Below are positions 27,333-35,729 of a DNA stretch of 64,000 bases, in pieces (within the stretch, counting starts at the first letter, position 1; each line of letters begins with the position of its first letter). Both the position numbers and the translations under genes were made by a program. Source of the stretch: Calothrix sp. PCC 7103 (GTDB lineage: Bacteria > Cyanobacteriota > Cyanobacteriia > Cyanobacteriales > Nostocaceae); the NCBI RefSeq assembly GCF_000331305.1, contig NZ_KB217472.1:1-64000 (forward strand). Direction: 5' to 3'. The notes below the pieces were generated by a model that ran no database searches, was not told the origin of the DNA, and saw only the letters and a program-made list of their open reading frames with translations.

Positions 27333-27379
27333 GAGCGCAGGTTGTCCCTTGACAGAAGCAGAAATTTAAATTTTAGCGC

Positions 27380-28159
27380 TTAAGAATCGTAAAGAGATTT
27401 TAAGTGTGTCGGTAAGTCTATCTCACAAAATTCTGTAGCAGGAATAGTGGGTAAACCACTTAGTTCAAATAAATCTCTGATTTTTCGGGTAATAATTTGG
27501 ATTAGAGTGCCATTTTTATCCAGTTCAAATATATCGCTTTTGTCCAAAACAACTATTATCTTATTTGTTTTAGCATGAAAAATTATTTGGCGAAGTCTAC
27601 AGTCACTAACTGCTCTTTGTCTAGAACTCCCTGATTTTGGAAAACCAGTTGCTCCATTGAGTGTAAAAAATATACCAAGACCAGAACCTGTTAGGTTTAA
27701 ATCCATGATGCTACATAAACGAGCAAATTGCTTATCAGGTAAGGGGGACTTTGTTGCTTTTGCTTCAACTACAATATCTCTTTTATCCGTATTAAGGTAT
27801 AGCAACTTACAAACATTTAACCAAGCAACATCATCTCCACTTACTAACAAGTCATATTGAGGACCTGCTGACTGGAAGCTTTTGATACTTTGGACACCCT
27901 TTAATCCTTTAAATACCAGTACAACAATCTGTTCTAATAGCTTTCCTGCTTCTTGTGTTTGCTCAAGTGTTGGTTTTTTTACCTGTGTGTACTTATCTAA
28001 TTCGTCTAAATAATAAGAAAGCGCTTTATCTGCTTGATATAAATAAGAAGCTAATTTGTTTAAGCCAGGTGTACCTTGCTCAAGTTTTTCCATTGCATCA
28101 ATCATGACTTGAACAAGTTGGTCTTGACTATACATAAAGCGCGGTTTTAGATTAAACAA
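27380..28159 (-). CDS. Restriction-endonuclease-like (PD-(D/E)XK) protein, third gene of operon
   Basis: The 259-residue protein has a helical N-terminal part (1-85) and a C-terminal PD-(D/E)XK-like fold: 'KLLEQIVVLVFKGL' (helix), 'GPQYDLLVSGDD' with the first Asp, and 'DIVVEAKATKSPL' with the E-x-K pair, followed by a helix 'KQFARLCSIM'. These features are those of DNA-cutting restriction-type nucleases. Its start overlaps the end of the upstream 125-residue gene by 8 bp, so it is the last gene of a tightly coupled three-gene operon. It would be the effector. It contains no GGCGCC. Target and trigger are unknown. Confidence 0.65.
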   Translation of the reverse strand: MFNLKPRFMYSQDQLVQVMIDAMEKLEQGTPGLNKLASYLYQADKALSYYLDELDKYTQVKKPTLEQTQEAGKLLEQIVVLVFKGLKGVQSIKSFQSAGPQYDLLVSGDDVAWLNVCKLLYLNTDKRDIVVEAKATKSPLPDKQFARLCSIMDLNLTGSGLGIFFTLNGATGFPKSGSSRQRAVSDCRLRQIIFHAKTNKIIVVLDKSDIFELDKNGTLIQIITRKIRDLFELSGLPTIPATEFCEIDLPTHLKSLYDS

Positions 28160-28529
28160 ATTCTATTGGCTGCTTGAATTCTGCCATTAAATCAAAAGAT
28201 AGCTCATCATAATTGTCTATACTTTTATCACAATTTGGACAAGTCCAAGGTAAATTAGGAAACCCTTTACCATATGGAATTGCCCCAACTGGAACTTCAG
28301 GTTCACAGTTGTGATAAATAAGAAGTTTCATCTCACAAAGTCCTTGAGCTTCGAGAACGGACAATACAGCGAGAGCTTCGGAATATTCTATTCCCAACCA
28401 GACAGCAAGTTGATGCGGCATTACTGTTGTCCATGCCTTAAGCTGCTTGCTCAGTTCCGCCTTGTGTTTTTCAGATAGGAAGTCTAAACTTCCTTTTAAC
28501 ATGAAGCTAGTCATAATCCATAGCCTCAA
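28152..28529 (-). CDS. Small winged-helix/zinc-ribbon protein, second gene of operon
   Basis: The 125-residue protein seems to have an N-terminal winged-helix-like part ('LSKQLKAWTTVMPHQLAVWLGIEYSEALAVLSVLEAQGLCE' style) and a C-terminal segment with a single obvious zinc-binding pair, 'WTCPNCDK' (about 95-101), plus other Cys near 63 and 72 that could complete a site. It overlaps its upstream neighbour by 4 bp (ATGA) and its downstream neighbour by 8 bp. Such a protein could be an adaptor linking the sensor to the nuclease or a regulator of the operon. I do not recognise a named family. Confidence 0.6.
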   Translation of the reverse strand: MRLWIMTSFMLKGSLDFLSEKHKAELSKQLKAWTTVMPHQLAVWLGIEYSEALAVLSVLEAQGLCEMKLLIYHNCEPEVPVGAIPYGKGFPNLPWTCPNCDKSIDNYDELSFDLMAEFKQPIEFV

Positions 28530-29656
28530 AGTCCCAGTTCCTTCAGTAGAAACTTAAGAACCCCAGTACTACCACCATAATACCCCATAAAGCACTTTAA
28601 ATGCTCAAGACAATCTGGAGTTTTGGAGTTGGGTTTTAGTCCAAAATAGCAGTGTGCTTTAAAAAGATTTTTCAGTTTATATTTTTTTAACTTATTTGCC
28701 TCTGTTTCTATCTCTAGCTCTGTTTCATTAGAGACTACTTCTTCATCTAGCTGGAATTCGTAGGATTTTGTCCCCCATTCTTTTATGAGTGTTAATAAAA
28801 TCGTGTCTTCTGTATCCACCATTTTACTTGTATCACCAGCCAAGCCCAGCTTATTTAAAACTGACTTGGCTATATGCTGTGATAGAGCCTGTAACCCTTT
28901 TACATTTACATCTTGTACTCCGGCACTATGAGCATTTATAACTAGTCCAGCAGCTTCTGCTCTAACACGTAGGTGCTTCCATCTATAAGGAGGTTTATTA
29001 AGATATTTATCCCACATATCATGCAAAATTATTTTTTGAAGATTTGGATGTTTCCATTTTCCATCGCATATGTGCGCTAATTCATCAAAAAAAACAGGTA
29101 TGTGCTGCCAAAAAGGAAATTGAGTATTCTCTACATGTTCATTAGTAGTTGGACTAAAAGTAAATCCATCCCAGGATAGAGCAACATAAGTTTCGGACAC
29201 TTCCGCGATAACAGACCACCTAATATTTCGTATATTTATCTGACTTGTACCTTCGTTTCCTGTTAGGAGACGATCGATAATTTTGTAAGTTCTTATGTAC
29301 CACTGTTTCGGTTGATTTGCCTCTTGGATCGGTCCGTACCAACCTTCTTTTCCAAATTCACTCAATAGTAATGCAGGAGAATTAAGAGTTGGAGTAAGGA
29401 AATGCGAACCTGTTTTTATACTTAACCATGTTCTAGGCTGCTTCACATACGCAAGCAATACTTCATCAGGGGTTAAATTACCTTTTTCAAGTGCATCAGC
29501 CACTTTTGAAGCGACTTCATCTTTTCTTAAGTTTCGTTGCCCCGACGAAATTAATCCTCTTAGGATATCAGCAGTAAATTCTTTGCTGGACAAAAATTTT
29601 ACACAAAAATCTCTTCCAGGCGGAAAGCCACAATCAACGAAAGCATTAATATCCAT
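28526..29656 (-). CDS. Unknown protein, first gene of the three-gene nuclease operon
   Basis: I do not recognise this 376-residue soluble protein. It has an N-terminal helical region (about 30-75), a middle of mixed strands and aromatic residues ('YIRTYKIIDRLL', 'IRWSVIAEVSETYVALSWDGF', about 120-175), and a helical C-terminal half. There is no visible nucleotide-binding motif, membrane segment or catalytic signature. It is the first gene of the operon and the largest, so a sensing role is plausible. The following gene starts inside its stop codon (ATGA overlap). The gene is free of GGCGCC. Confidence 0.6.
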   Translation of the reverse strand: MDINAFVDCGFPPGRDFCVKFLSSKEFTADILRGLISSGQRNLRKDEVASKVADALEKGNLTPDEVLLAYVKQPRTWLSIKTGSHFLTPTLNSPALLLSEFGKEGWYGPIQEANQPKQWYIRTYKIIDRLLTGNEGTSQINIRNIRWSVIAEVSETYVALSWDGFTFSPTTNEHVENTQFPFWQHIPVFFDELAHICDGKWKHPNLQKIILHDMWDKYLNKPPYRWKHLRVRAEAAGLVINAHSAGVQDVNVKGLQALSQHIAKSVLNKLGLAGDTSKMVDTEDTILLTLIKEWGTKSYEFQLDEEVVSNETELEIETEANKLKKYKLKNLFKAHCYFGLKPNSKTPDCLEHLKCFMGYYGGSTGVLKFLLKELGL

Positions 29657-29820
29657 AGGCTGTTGTCTTAAGTCAAGACTGACGAACTTGAAACTATGTT
29701 AAAAAAAGAGCATACCATTCGGGGCAAATGAATGTGAAATACTTACAAGTCTTATTTCAAGTTTCTTAACCAAAGTTTTTAGTTTTGATTACTTAAAATC
29801 TTAAATAATCCTCGTCTACT

Positions 29821-29850
29821 TTGAAACCCGTAGCTTTTTCTCTTTATAAT
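29821..29850 (+). promoter_or_regulatory. Sigma-70-type promoter
   Basis: TTGAAA (29821-29826), 18 bases, then TATAAT (29845-29850). This is the clearest consensus promoter seen in the window. It points at the small ORF at 29883 and possibly at a non-coding transcript running towards the repeat cassette. Confidence 0.55.
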
Positions 29851-29882
29851 AATATGTTTTGCGCGCAACCCCGATTTTCAAT

Positions 29883-30035
29883 ATGGGTGCAGTTTATGTA
29901 GCAGAAATATTTACTCAAAACCGAGTAGAGGGCATAAAAGCTACGGTCGCACCACATAATCGAGTTCATGAGCAATTATTTGAGCATATAGGAGTGAATT
30001 TACTTTTTATTCGTTTATTAACTATAAAGGCATAA
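29883..30035 (+). CDS. Possible 50-residue small protein
   Basis: An ATG 33 bases after a consensus promoter opens a 50-codon frame (MGAVYVAEIFTQNRVEGIKA…). No clear ribosome binding site and no known motif. It could be a small effector, a fragment, or simply chance. Its position right after the best promoter in the region is the main support. Confidence 0.3.
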   Translation: MGAVYVAEIFTQNRVEGIKATVAPHNRVHEQLFEHIGVNLLFIRLLTIKA

Positions 30036-30156
30036 ATGTATATTTTGTATCTGTGAGAACCAGTCATCCGGTACGTTGCGAGTTTCGCTCCTGCATTGTT
30101 GGCGCCTTAACGCATAAAATCACGTCCTCTCCTTTATGAGCGGGGTTCTGAGTACA

Positions 30157-30316
30157 CAGCATTTTTTCCAATAATGTTATTGGAAGAATTTGGCAGATGG
30201 GAGAAGCGTTAGTACTGCTCCCACCAGAAGTTCGGTATGAAGTGTGAAAAACATGGGGTGTGGTGAGATAAAGAGTTAAAAGGTAAAGTCAAAAAAAGCC
30301 AAGTAATGTAAACGCA
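30157..30316. repeat. Long repeat cassette containing the palindrome, copy B
   Basis: Homologous along its length to 22690-22856. Both hold the palindrome near the left end, then 'GCTCCCAC', then 'GTGTGAAAAACA' and 'TGGTGAGATA'. Confidence 0.75.
30166..30185. repeat. Dispersed palindrome, copy 3 (central CG to TG)
   Basis: TTCCAATAATGTTATTGGAA. The single change turns the central CG into TG, the product expected from deamination of a methylated cytosine. It separates the nuclease operon from the NERD-helicase gene. Confidence 0.95.
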
Positions 30317-30487
30317 ATTACGTTCGTTTTTTATGCATTTATCGGCAACCTAATGACGACGATGATTTTTATGTGTTATATAGTTTACTATAAACAATAG
30401 TGACAATACTGAAGTTTAAAAGAGTCGCAATAATTCTGACTGCGACATATTCATCGACACCATGCCAAAACAGAAAGGTAAATATTT

Positions 30488-32059
30488 ATGGCAAGAATGA
30501 TTCCCGAAAAGTTACCGACAATAACACAGAGCAATGCAGAGAAGAAGCTATTTGATATTTTTGCAAAAAACTTAAGTGATGATTATATTGTTTTTCATGG
30601 AACTTGGTGGCAACATATCAAATATGTTGTACAAGATAGAGAAGCTGACTTTATTATTATTCATCCTGATAAAGGAATACTCATAGTAGAAGCAAAAGGT
30701 GGAAAAATAAGTTACGATGCAGTTAATAAAGCTTGGTATACAAATGAGAACCAGATGAAAATATCTCCATTTTACCAAGCGAAAGAAATTAAGCATAAGT
30801 TTTTAGATTTCCTTAGTAAACATAGCGAATTTGCAAAGCGAGATTTTTGTATTGGACAATGTGTAGTTTTCCCAGATGTCGATAAAGTTATAAATGGACT
30901 TCCTTCTGAGGCACCGCAAGAAATATTACTCTTACGCCCTCAACTAGACAATATTAACGAATCTATTTCTTCTATATTCCGTTACTATGCTCAACAGTCA
31001 ACAGCCATAAGATTAGGAGATAAGCGCATAAATTTAATCATTGAACTTATATCTCCAAGTACTGCATTCAAAAAATATATTGCCAATGATATTGGTGAAA
31101 TACAACAAGAGATTGTTCAATTAACGGAACAACAATTCAATATTTTAAACAATCTATATTTACAACCTCAGTCCATAATTTTGGGATGTGCTGGTTCAGG
31201 AAAAACTCAGTTGGCAATAGAAAAAGCTAGAAGGTTATGTCAACATCATACTAAAACACTCGTAACTTGCAAATCTAATAACCTTTCCCTTTATCTTTCA
31301 GTATCTTTGCAAGATGAAATCCAAACAGGAAACTGTGTAGTTCATAGTTATGAAGAAATACAAGCAAATAAATCTAAACCGCTATCCAAGTTTGCAGCAA
31401 TCATTGTTGATGAAGGACAAGATTTTGAGTGGCATGAAATTAATGAATTGAGAAAGTTAATTCCAGATGATGGAATATTCTATATCTTTCAAGATAGTAA
31501 TCAAAATGTTTCAAAGAATGCAAATAAATTTACACTCCAGGTAAACCCAAATGTTTTGTGCCAAAACTGTCGCAACACCGACAAAATATTTAAATATGCA
31601 GAGCCATACGTATCCTGTGTCCATCCAATAAAAAGTTCGTCAATTCAAGGAAGAGATGTAGTGCAACGGGAATATAAAGAGACAAATGAAATATTTAGTA
31701 TATTAGAAAAAGATATTATAAATTTAGTTAATCATGAGAATATTGCCCCTGGTCAGATTGTTATATTAACTGATATGTACCCATTGGCTAAGTCTATACT
31801 TTCAGGTTATTCACATATCAACCGTTTTCATCTCCAGCAGTATTCATTTTATAATAACAATCAAAATAAAAATATTATTCAATGGTCGAATATAGGTATG
31901 TATAAAGGACTGGAAAGTGATATTATAATCCTATTGTTTGAGAAGCCAAAAAGAGTAATACCAAGTAATTGGGACATTGCCAACAAATATGTTGGGGCAA
32001 CAAGAGCAAGAAGCTATCTAATTATTTACGAATTACCTGATTTAGAAATTGACTTTTAA
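30488..32059 (+). CDS. NERD-domain protein with UvrD-like helicase
   Basis: The 523-residue protein joins an N-terminal NERD nuclease-related domain (about 15-140: 'READFIIIHPDKGILIVEAKGG' with the D…E-x-K signature) to a superfamily 1 helicase core: Walker A 'GCAGSGKTQ' (about 233-241), Walker B 'AIIVDEGQDF' (about 304-313) and a motif VI-like 'YVGATRARSYLII' near the C-terminus, preceded by 'YKGLESDIIIL'. The helicase is short and lacks large inserted subdomains. NERD-helicase proteins occur in several anti-phage systems. It converges on the reverse transcriptase gene, and their stop codons overlap by four bases, so the two genes have probably moved as one block. The gene has no GGCGCC. Confidence 0.82.
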   Translation: MARMIPEKLPTITQSNAEKKLFDIFAKNLSDDYIVFHGTWWQHIKYVVQDREADFIIIHPDKGILIVEAKGGKISYDAVNKAWYTNENQMKISPFYQAKEIKHKFLDFLSKHSEFAKRDFCIGQCVVFPDVDKVINGLPSEAPQEILLLRPQLDNINESISSIFRYYAQQSTAIRLGDKRINLIIELISPSTAFKKYIANDIGEIQQEIVQLTEQQFNILNNLYLQPQSIILGCAGSGKTQLAIEKARRLCQHHTKTLVTCKSNNLSLYLSVSLQDEIQTGNCVVHSYEEIQANKSKPLSKFAAIIVDEGQDFEWHEINELRKLIPDDGIFYIFQDSNQNVSKNANKFTLQVNPNVLCQNCRNTDKIFKYAEPYVSCVHPIKSSSIQGRDVVQREYKETNEIFSILEKDIINLVNHENIAPGQIVILTDMYPLAKSILSGYSHINRFHLQQYSFYNNNQNKNIIQWSNIGMYKGLESDIIILLFEKPKRVIPSNWDIANKYVGATRARSYLIIYELPDLEIDF

Positions 32060-33768
32060 TGAAAAATAAAACTATCAGATTCTATTTCGCTCTCTTCCAA
32101 AATTTCTTCAAAAGAAAGCAATCTTGGAGAACCTTGGTAACATAATGACCTAATCTGATAAACCGCATACTGAATTGGTTCTGGTATTGGACGTTTTAAA
32201 TTATTGGAGACAAAATCTTCAACGCTTCTGCTATCTTTTAAAATCAGGTAATAAGCATATATACAATTCAATTGCAACGCTATACAACTAATTTTCATTA
32301 ATTTAGTTATATGTAAAATAATTCTTTCTTTTAAAGTTTTTGGTGTTGATATTCTTTCTACGTAAGTTAATGCTCCCTTTCGTGGCTTAACCAGATGATG
32401 AATGATTCTAGTTTTAATAAATGTATTTACAAGTTCATCGTCAAATACCGCAAAAAGAGATTTAAGACTAATAATTTGTATATCATTATCATAATCAAGA
32501 GATAAAAATTTAACAAATAACCAAGAGTATAATTTCCAATGTTTTGGATACTTCTTTGATAATTGATAAAGCCATCCTATATGCTTAGTAAATATTTGAG
32601 GTTCCAGTTTTGTGCCTAGTGGAATTTCATTTAAGAACTTACAAAATTGTTTAGCTTTATCTTCATCATCAATATCTTCTAAAGTTTTAAATAGTACTTG
32701 TTGCTTTGAGTCATTAAATGCTTCAGTTTGACTGCTTACTGTTCCAAAACCAATTTCTTTAATTAGATTTGTTTTGTCTAATTCCTTTTCTGGATTGCTT
32801 TGATCATATATATCTTCTGGAAATGGTGTTGCTGAAACACTACTGTCTTTTGACTCTTCAATAAATTCAATGATTTTTTCTTGAGCTTCTATAATCTTGG
32901 TTTTTGAAGCATTTAAATTCACACCAATTTTTAAAAGAAATTCTTGTAATACTATTGAAGCTTTTACTGCATCATTTTTATCATTCGTAAAAATGCGGAA
33001 ATCATCTACATATCTTCCAAAGTTTATACCAAGGTTGAATAGTGCTTCATCAGCTTCCTTAAGAAATATATTAGCTATAAATCCTTCTGCTTCATTTCCT
33101 ATAGGTATGCCTTGGCTGTTATATGTTTCGTTTAATTTCCCGTCTACAATTGAGTAATAAGAAATTTTAAACTTCAATGTTTTAGCAAAAAGAAGCATAA
33201 AATCTGCATCTTTTCTTATATTGATTTGTTTTGATATTGCTGACAGTAAATATTCGTGCGATATGGAATCATAAAACGATGATATGTCGGTTTTAAGCAT
33301 ACAATTGTATTCCTCGACTTGTGCTAACTGCCAAGCAATAAATTCTTTAAAACCTCCATAGTAATATTTATATAAATACCCTTTTGATTTCTTGTCCTTT
33401 TCGGTATTTCTATTAAGCCGATATGAAAAACAATTTTGGACAAAGGTAAAATCTAATAATTCAGCTAAGACAGATACAAAAATAAATTTAATTACTAAAT
33501 CTTTAAATGGAGTATGTATCATTCTTCTTAAAAACATATTTGATTTTGGCAGATAAAAAGAGAATGCAGTTTCCGCTTCATATAAATTTGGGTTTTTAAG
33601 AGCTAACTTAATTTCTTGAAACAACTTTTCTTTATTTTGTCTGTAATAATCTATTTCAATAAAATTACAGTATGAATCGTGCGTAATTCTGTACGATATG
33701 GCATACACATACGCTTTTTCAAAAACTTCTCTCTTCCTTATCTGTCCAATCCAAAAATCTTTGCTCAT
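32056..33768 (-). CDS. Defence-type (UG/Abi-like) reverse transcriptase
   Basis: The 570-residue protein has an RT core: 'CMLKTDISSFYDSISHEYL' (motif A with Asp), 'GIPIGNEAEGFIANIFL' (motif B) and the catalytic 'GRYVDDFRIF' (YVDD box, about 248-257). The C-terminal 300 residues are helical and lack maturase (X), endonuclease or Cas1 domains, so this is not a group II intron or CRISPR RT. The arrangement fits the unknown-group/abortive-infection RTs known as DRT systems; I cannot assign a class by eye. It is the only gene on its strand here, with a structured 580-bp leader upstream and a NERD-helicase gene converging on it. No GGCGCC. Confidence 0.82.
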   Translation of the reverse strand: MSKDFWIGQIRKREVFEKAYVYAISYRITHDSYCNFIEIDYYRQNKEKLFQEIKLALKNPNLYEAETAFSFYLPKSNMFLRRMIHTPFKDLVIKFIFVSVLAELLDFTFVQNCFSYRLNRNTEKDKKSKGYLYKYYYGGFKEFIAWQLAQVEEYNCMLKTDISSFYDSISHEYLLSAISKQINIRKDADFMLLFAKTLKFKISYYSIVDGKLNETYNSQGIPIGNEAEGFIANIFLKEADEALFNLGINFGRYVDDFRIFTNDKNDAVKASIVLQEFLLKIGVNLNASKTKIIEAQEKIIEFIEESKDSSVSATPFPEDIYDQSNPEKELDKTNLIKEIGFGTVSSQTEAFNDSKQQVLFKTLEDIDDEDKAKQFCKFLNEIPLGTKLEPQIFTKHIGWLYQLSKKYPKHWKLYSWLFVKFLSLDYDNDIQIISLKSLFAVFDDELVNTFIKTRIIHHLVKPRKGALTYVERISTPKTLKERIILHITKLMKISCIALQLNCIYAYYLILKDSRSVEDFVSNNLKRPIPEPIQYAVYQIRSLCYQGSPRLLSFEEILEESEIESDSFIFH

Positions 33769-33845
33769 TAGATTTTCTATATTAATTTTTACTTAAACTA
33801 TTGCAGAGCAAGCATTCTGGGAAGGATTTTAGCAAGGCAGAAAAA

Positions 33846-33955
33846 AATCAATTCCAGCTTCTCTTGTTGCAATTGATTTGAACTTTGCCAATTAGTGAAA
33901 CACTACAACAAATAATTTGCCAGGGGTCAAACGGCTTTGGCAAGCCCAAGCTGTT
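33846..33955 (-). ncRNA. Candidate structured RNA upstream of the RT gene
   Basis: AATCAATT (33846-33853) pairs with AATTGATT (33871-33878). AACGGCTTTGG (33930-33940) pairs with CCCAAGCTGTT (33945-33955) around the loop CAAG with one G-U and one mismatch. Several defence RTs need an RNA encoded just upstream as template or partner, so the position is suggestive. Pairing was judged by eye. The second hairpin could also be a terminator. Confidence 0.3.
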
Positions 33956-34225
33956 GTTTCTTTCACTTAGCGTTGCCTAAATTATCCACTACAATGTAAC
34001 CTTAAATACTTACCATTGTCAATTACTGATATATCTATACAACCATCTACACCGGATAAATATCATTGAAAATACAGCATTCTCTGGCAATGGCTCAAAC
34101 TGACTTATGAAGAAGGGAAAGCCACTCCAACCACTATGACCAATACGGATGCTGTTAGATCCCATTCGACGGCGTAATTGTCTCCCATCTCACTCTTCAG
34201 TCTTGTAGTACCACATTTTAATCGC

Positions 34226-34263
34226 GCATTCGTCTTCCAATAACGTTATTGGAAGACGAATGC
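34226..34263. repeat. Dispersed palindrome, copy 4 (extended to 38 bp)
   Basis: The core TTCCAATAACGTTATTGGAA is at 34235-34254. Here the symmetry continues through GCATTCGTC on the left and GACGAATGC on the right, giving a perfect 38-bp palindrome. It lies about 100 bp from the antitoxin gene at 34357. Confidence 0.95.
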
Positions 34264-34356
34264 ATTCTGAGAGTGCGCGTTCGTGCTGCTCCTAGGAACG
34301 GCGCCATTCCTAGGCAAGGACTTTTTTAACTGGCGCCAAATCGACCATTATACTTT

Positions 34357-34680
34357 TTATTGACCCGATACAGTACTAATAGGTTGTACGCTCAAGCGAT
34401 AGCCAAGATTATGAAGAACAAGGCTGATGGTTCGCAGTTCAGGGTTCCCTTCTGCCGACAAAGCCCGATAGAGGTTTTGACGGTTCAAACCCGTTTTTTC
34501 TGCAAAGTGCGTCATCCCGAACCGAGCCTCCACCACATTCCGCAGTGCTTCTAGAAAAAACGACAACTCACCATCTTGCTCATATTCTTCAAGGGCAACC
34601 TCCAAGTACGCCTTCGCCATTTCCGGATTCTGTAGCTGTTCCAACACTACCTCGTCATGGTTTCTAAGTTTCTTGCTCAT
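34357..34680 (-). CDS. HTH antitoxin of an addiction module (toxin lost)
   Basis: The 107-residue protein matches XRE-type antidote proteins of addiction modules: 'NPEMAKAYLEVALEEY', then the helix-turn-helix 'GMTHFAEKTGLNRQNLYRALSAEGNPELRTI'. It has GGAGG seven to eight bases before the ATG. In such modules the toxin gene lies directly upstream and overlaps the antitoxin start. Here only the last 29 codons of that toxin remain (34664-34753). The antitoxin is therefore an orphan that could still repress or neutralise related toxins in trans. Confidence 0.85.
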   Translation of the reverse strand: MSKKLRNHDEVVLEQLQNPEMAKAYLEVALEEYEQDGELSFFLEALRNVVEARFGMTHFAEKTGLNRQNLYRALSAEGNPELRTISLVLHNLGYRLSVQPISTVSGQ

Positions 34681-34753
34681 CTTGTTCCTCCTGGTAAGCC
34701 TGCCAATATTTTTTAGCTTTTTCTATGTCCTTGTCCTGGCTATCCTTATCTCC
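34664..34753 (-). pseudogene. C-terminal remnant of a RelE-type toxin
   Basis: On the minus strand the frame 'GDKDSQDKDIEKAKKYWQ' and onward, ending 'QDEQET' and stop, matches the C-terminus of killer proteins of this module type. The stop lies 17 bases inside the antitoxin gene. Upstream of 'GDK' the similarity ends near a GGCGCC at 34765. Confidence 0.7.
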
Positions 34754-35729
34754 GAGTCAAGGTCGGCGCCTGGGCAACGAAACCTTACCACTAAACTATA
34801 ATGCAGTCAAAAGTACAATACTTACACTCTAATACTTTTTAACTATTTAGTCTAAGTGTACTTCTTTAAAGAACGTTATGGTTCCAATTCTTTTGTAACT
34901 CTTCTTGGCGCCACTCATACCCCTATGTACATCATTGGTGTACCCAATTTGATATCCTCCTTCTAGGGCTTTACCAAGAAGTTGAGAAATCTTACCGTAT
35001 TAGAATTGCGACCAGAAAACCCAATATATTGTGCTGGCAAAGATAAAAACTTGAGCAAGTCAAACTTCCCGCACAATGCGGATATATAGACACTATTCTA
35101 TATGTATTATAAGTGTATAGATATGTACTTTGAGGGCTTACAACTTCATCTAAGTATTTTTTTATAATTTATAGTAAAATTATATACATTAAAAATATTA
35201 TCAAATTTTAAAAAATCATAAAATTCTCTAATTATAGACATCTCTAGCCTTATTGTCTCAATATATACTGAATTAAGCCATTAAAAAAATGTATCAATTA
35301 TAAAATATGATTTGCGTGAATATTACTTATCTGAGAGAATAATACTGACATAAAAGTGTTATTATTTACTTGTTTTGCTGAAGTATCACTTTAGTAGAAG
35401 GATTTTAAGAACGGCAGATAAAAACAAGTTCTTTTCCCCTTTTGCATAACCTCATCTCTAGCAGAGCAGAAGTCATGATACTTAAGAGTGTGTTCCCGTC
35501 GCAACTTAATCCGCGCGCAACTTGATTTCGGCTTCATTTTGCGCTGCTAATACCAGAGGTTGTTAAAAGTAGAGAAGAGAATTCTGAAATTTATATTATT
35601 TGTGGCAGTTGTCCTTGATGTATCAGGGAAGACTTTATTTTGCTACCAATAATTAACTCAAGTGCTAAAGTCCCTTGAAACTCACTCGGCGTTTGAATTA
35701 TACATGTTAGAACAAATTACGCGATTGCC
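34681..35729. other. Long intergenic region with gene debris
   Basis: Besides the toxin remnant, a short minus-strand frame (about 34850-35000) reads '…LLGKALEGGYQIGYTNDVH…' and looks like a piece of an unidentified gene. From about 35070 to 35400 the sequence is very AT-rich with imperfect inverted repeats. The last 300 bp may hold the promoter of the ATPase gene at 35730. No other feature is seen. Confidence 0.5.

Larger units (their letters stand above)
26904..27379. other. Intergenic region with rep-tail duplicate and toxin-antitoxin remnants
   Basis: Contains the duplicated rep tail (26947-27002), the tail of a toxin gene (27116-27157) and a shortened antitoxin gene (27162-27332). Nothing else is recognised. 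Confidence 0.65.
29657..30487. other. Intergenic region between two defence-like units
   Basis: Holds a good promoter (29821-29850), a possible small ORF (29883-30035), palindrome copy 3 and repeat cassette B (30157-30316). Nothing else is recognised. Confidence 0.6.
33769..34356. other. Intergenic region upstream of the RT with hairpins
   Basis: No protein gene is seen. Two hairpins (33846-33878 and 33930-33955) lie within 190 bp upstream of the RT start. Palindrome copy 4 lies further up, followed by CCTAGGAACGGCGCCATTCC (34291-34310), the start of another near-perfect palindrome ending at 34314. Confidence 0.55.
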
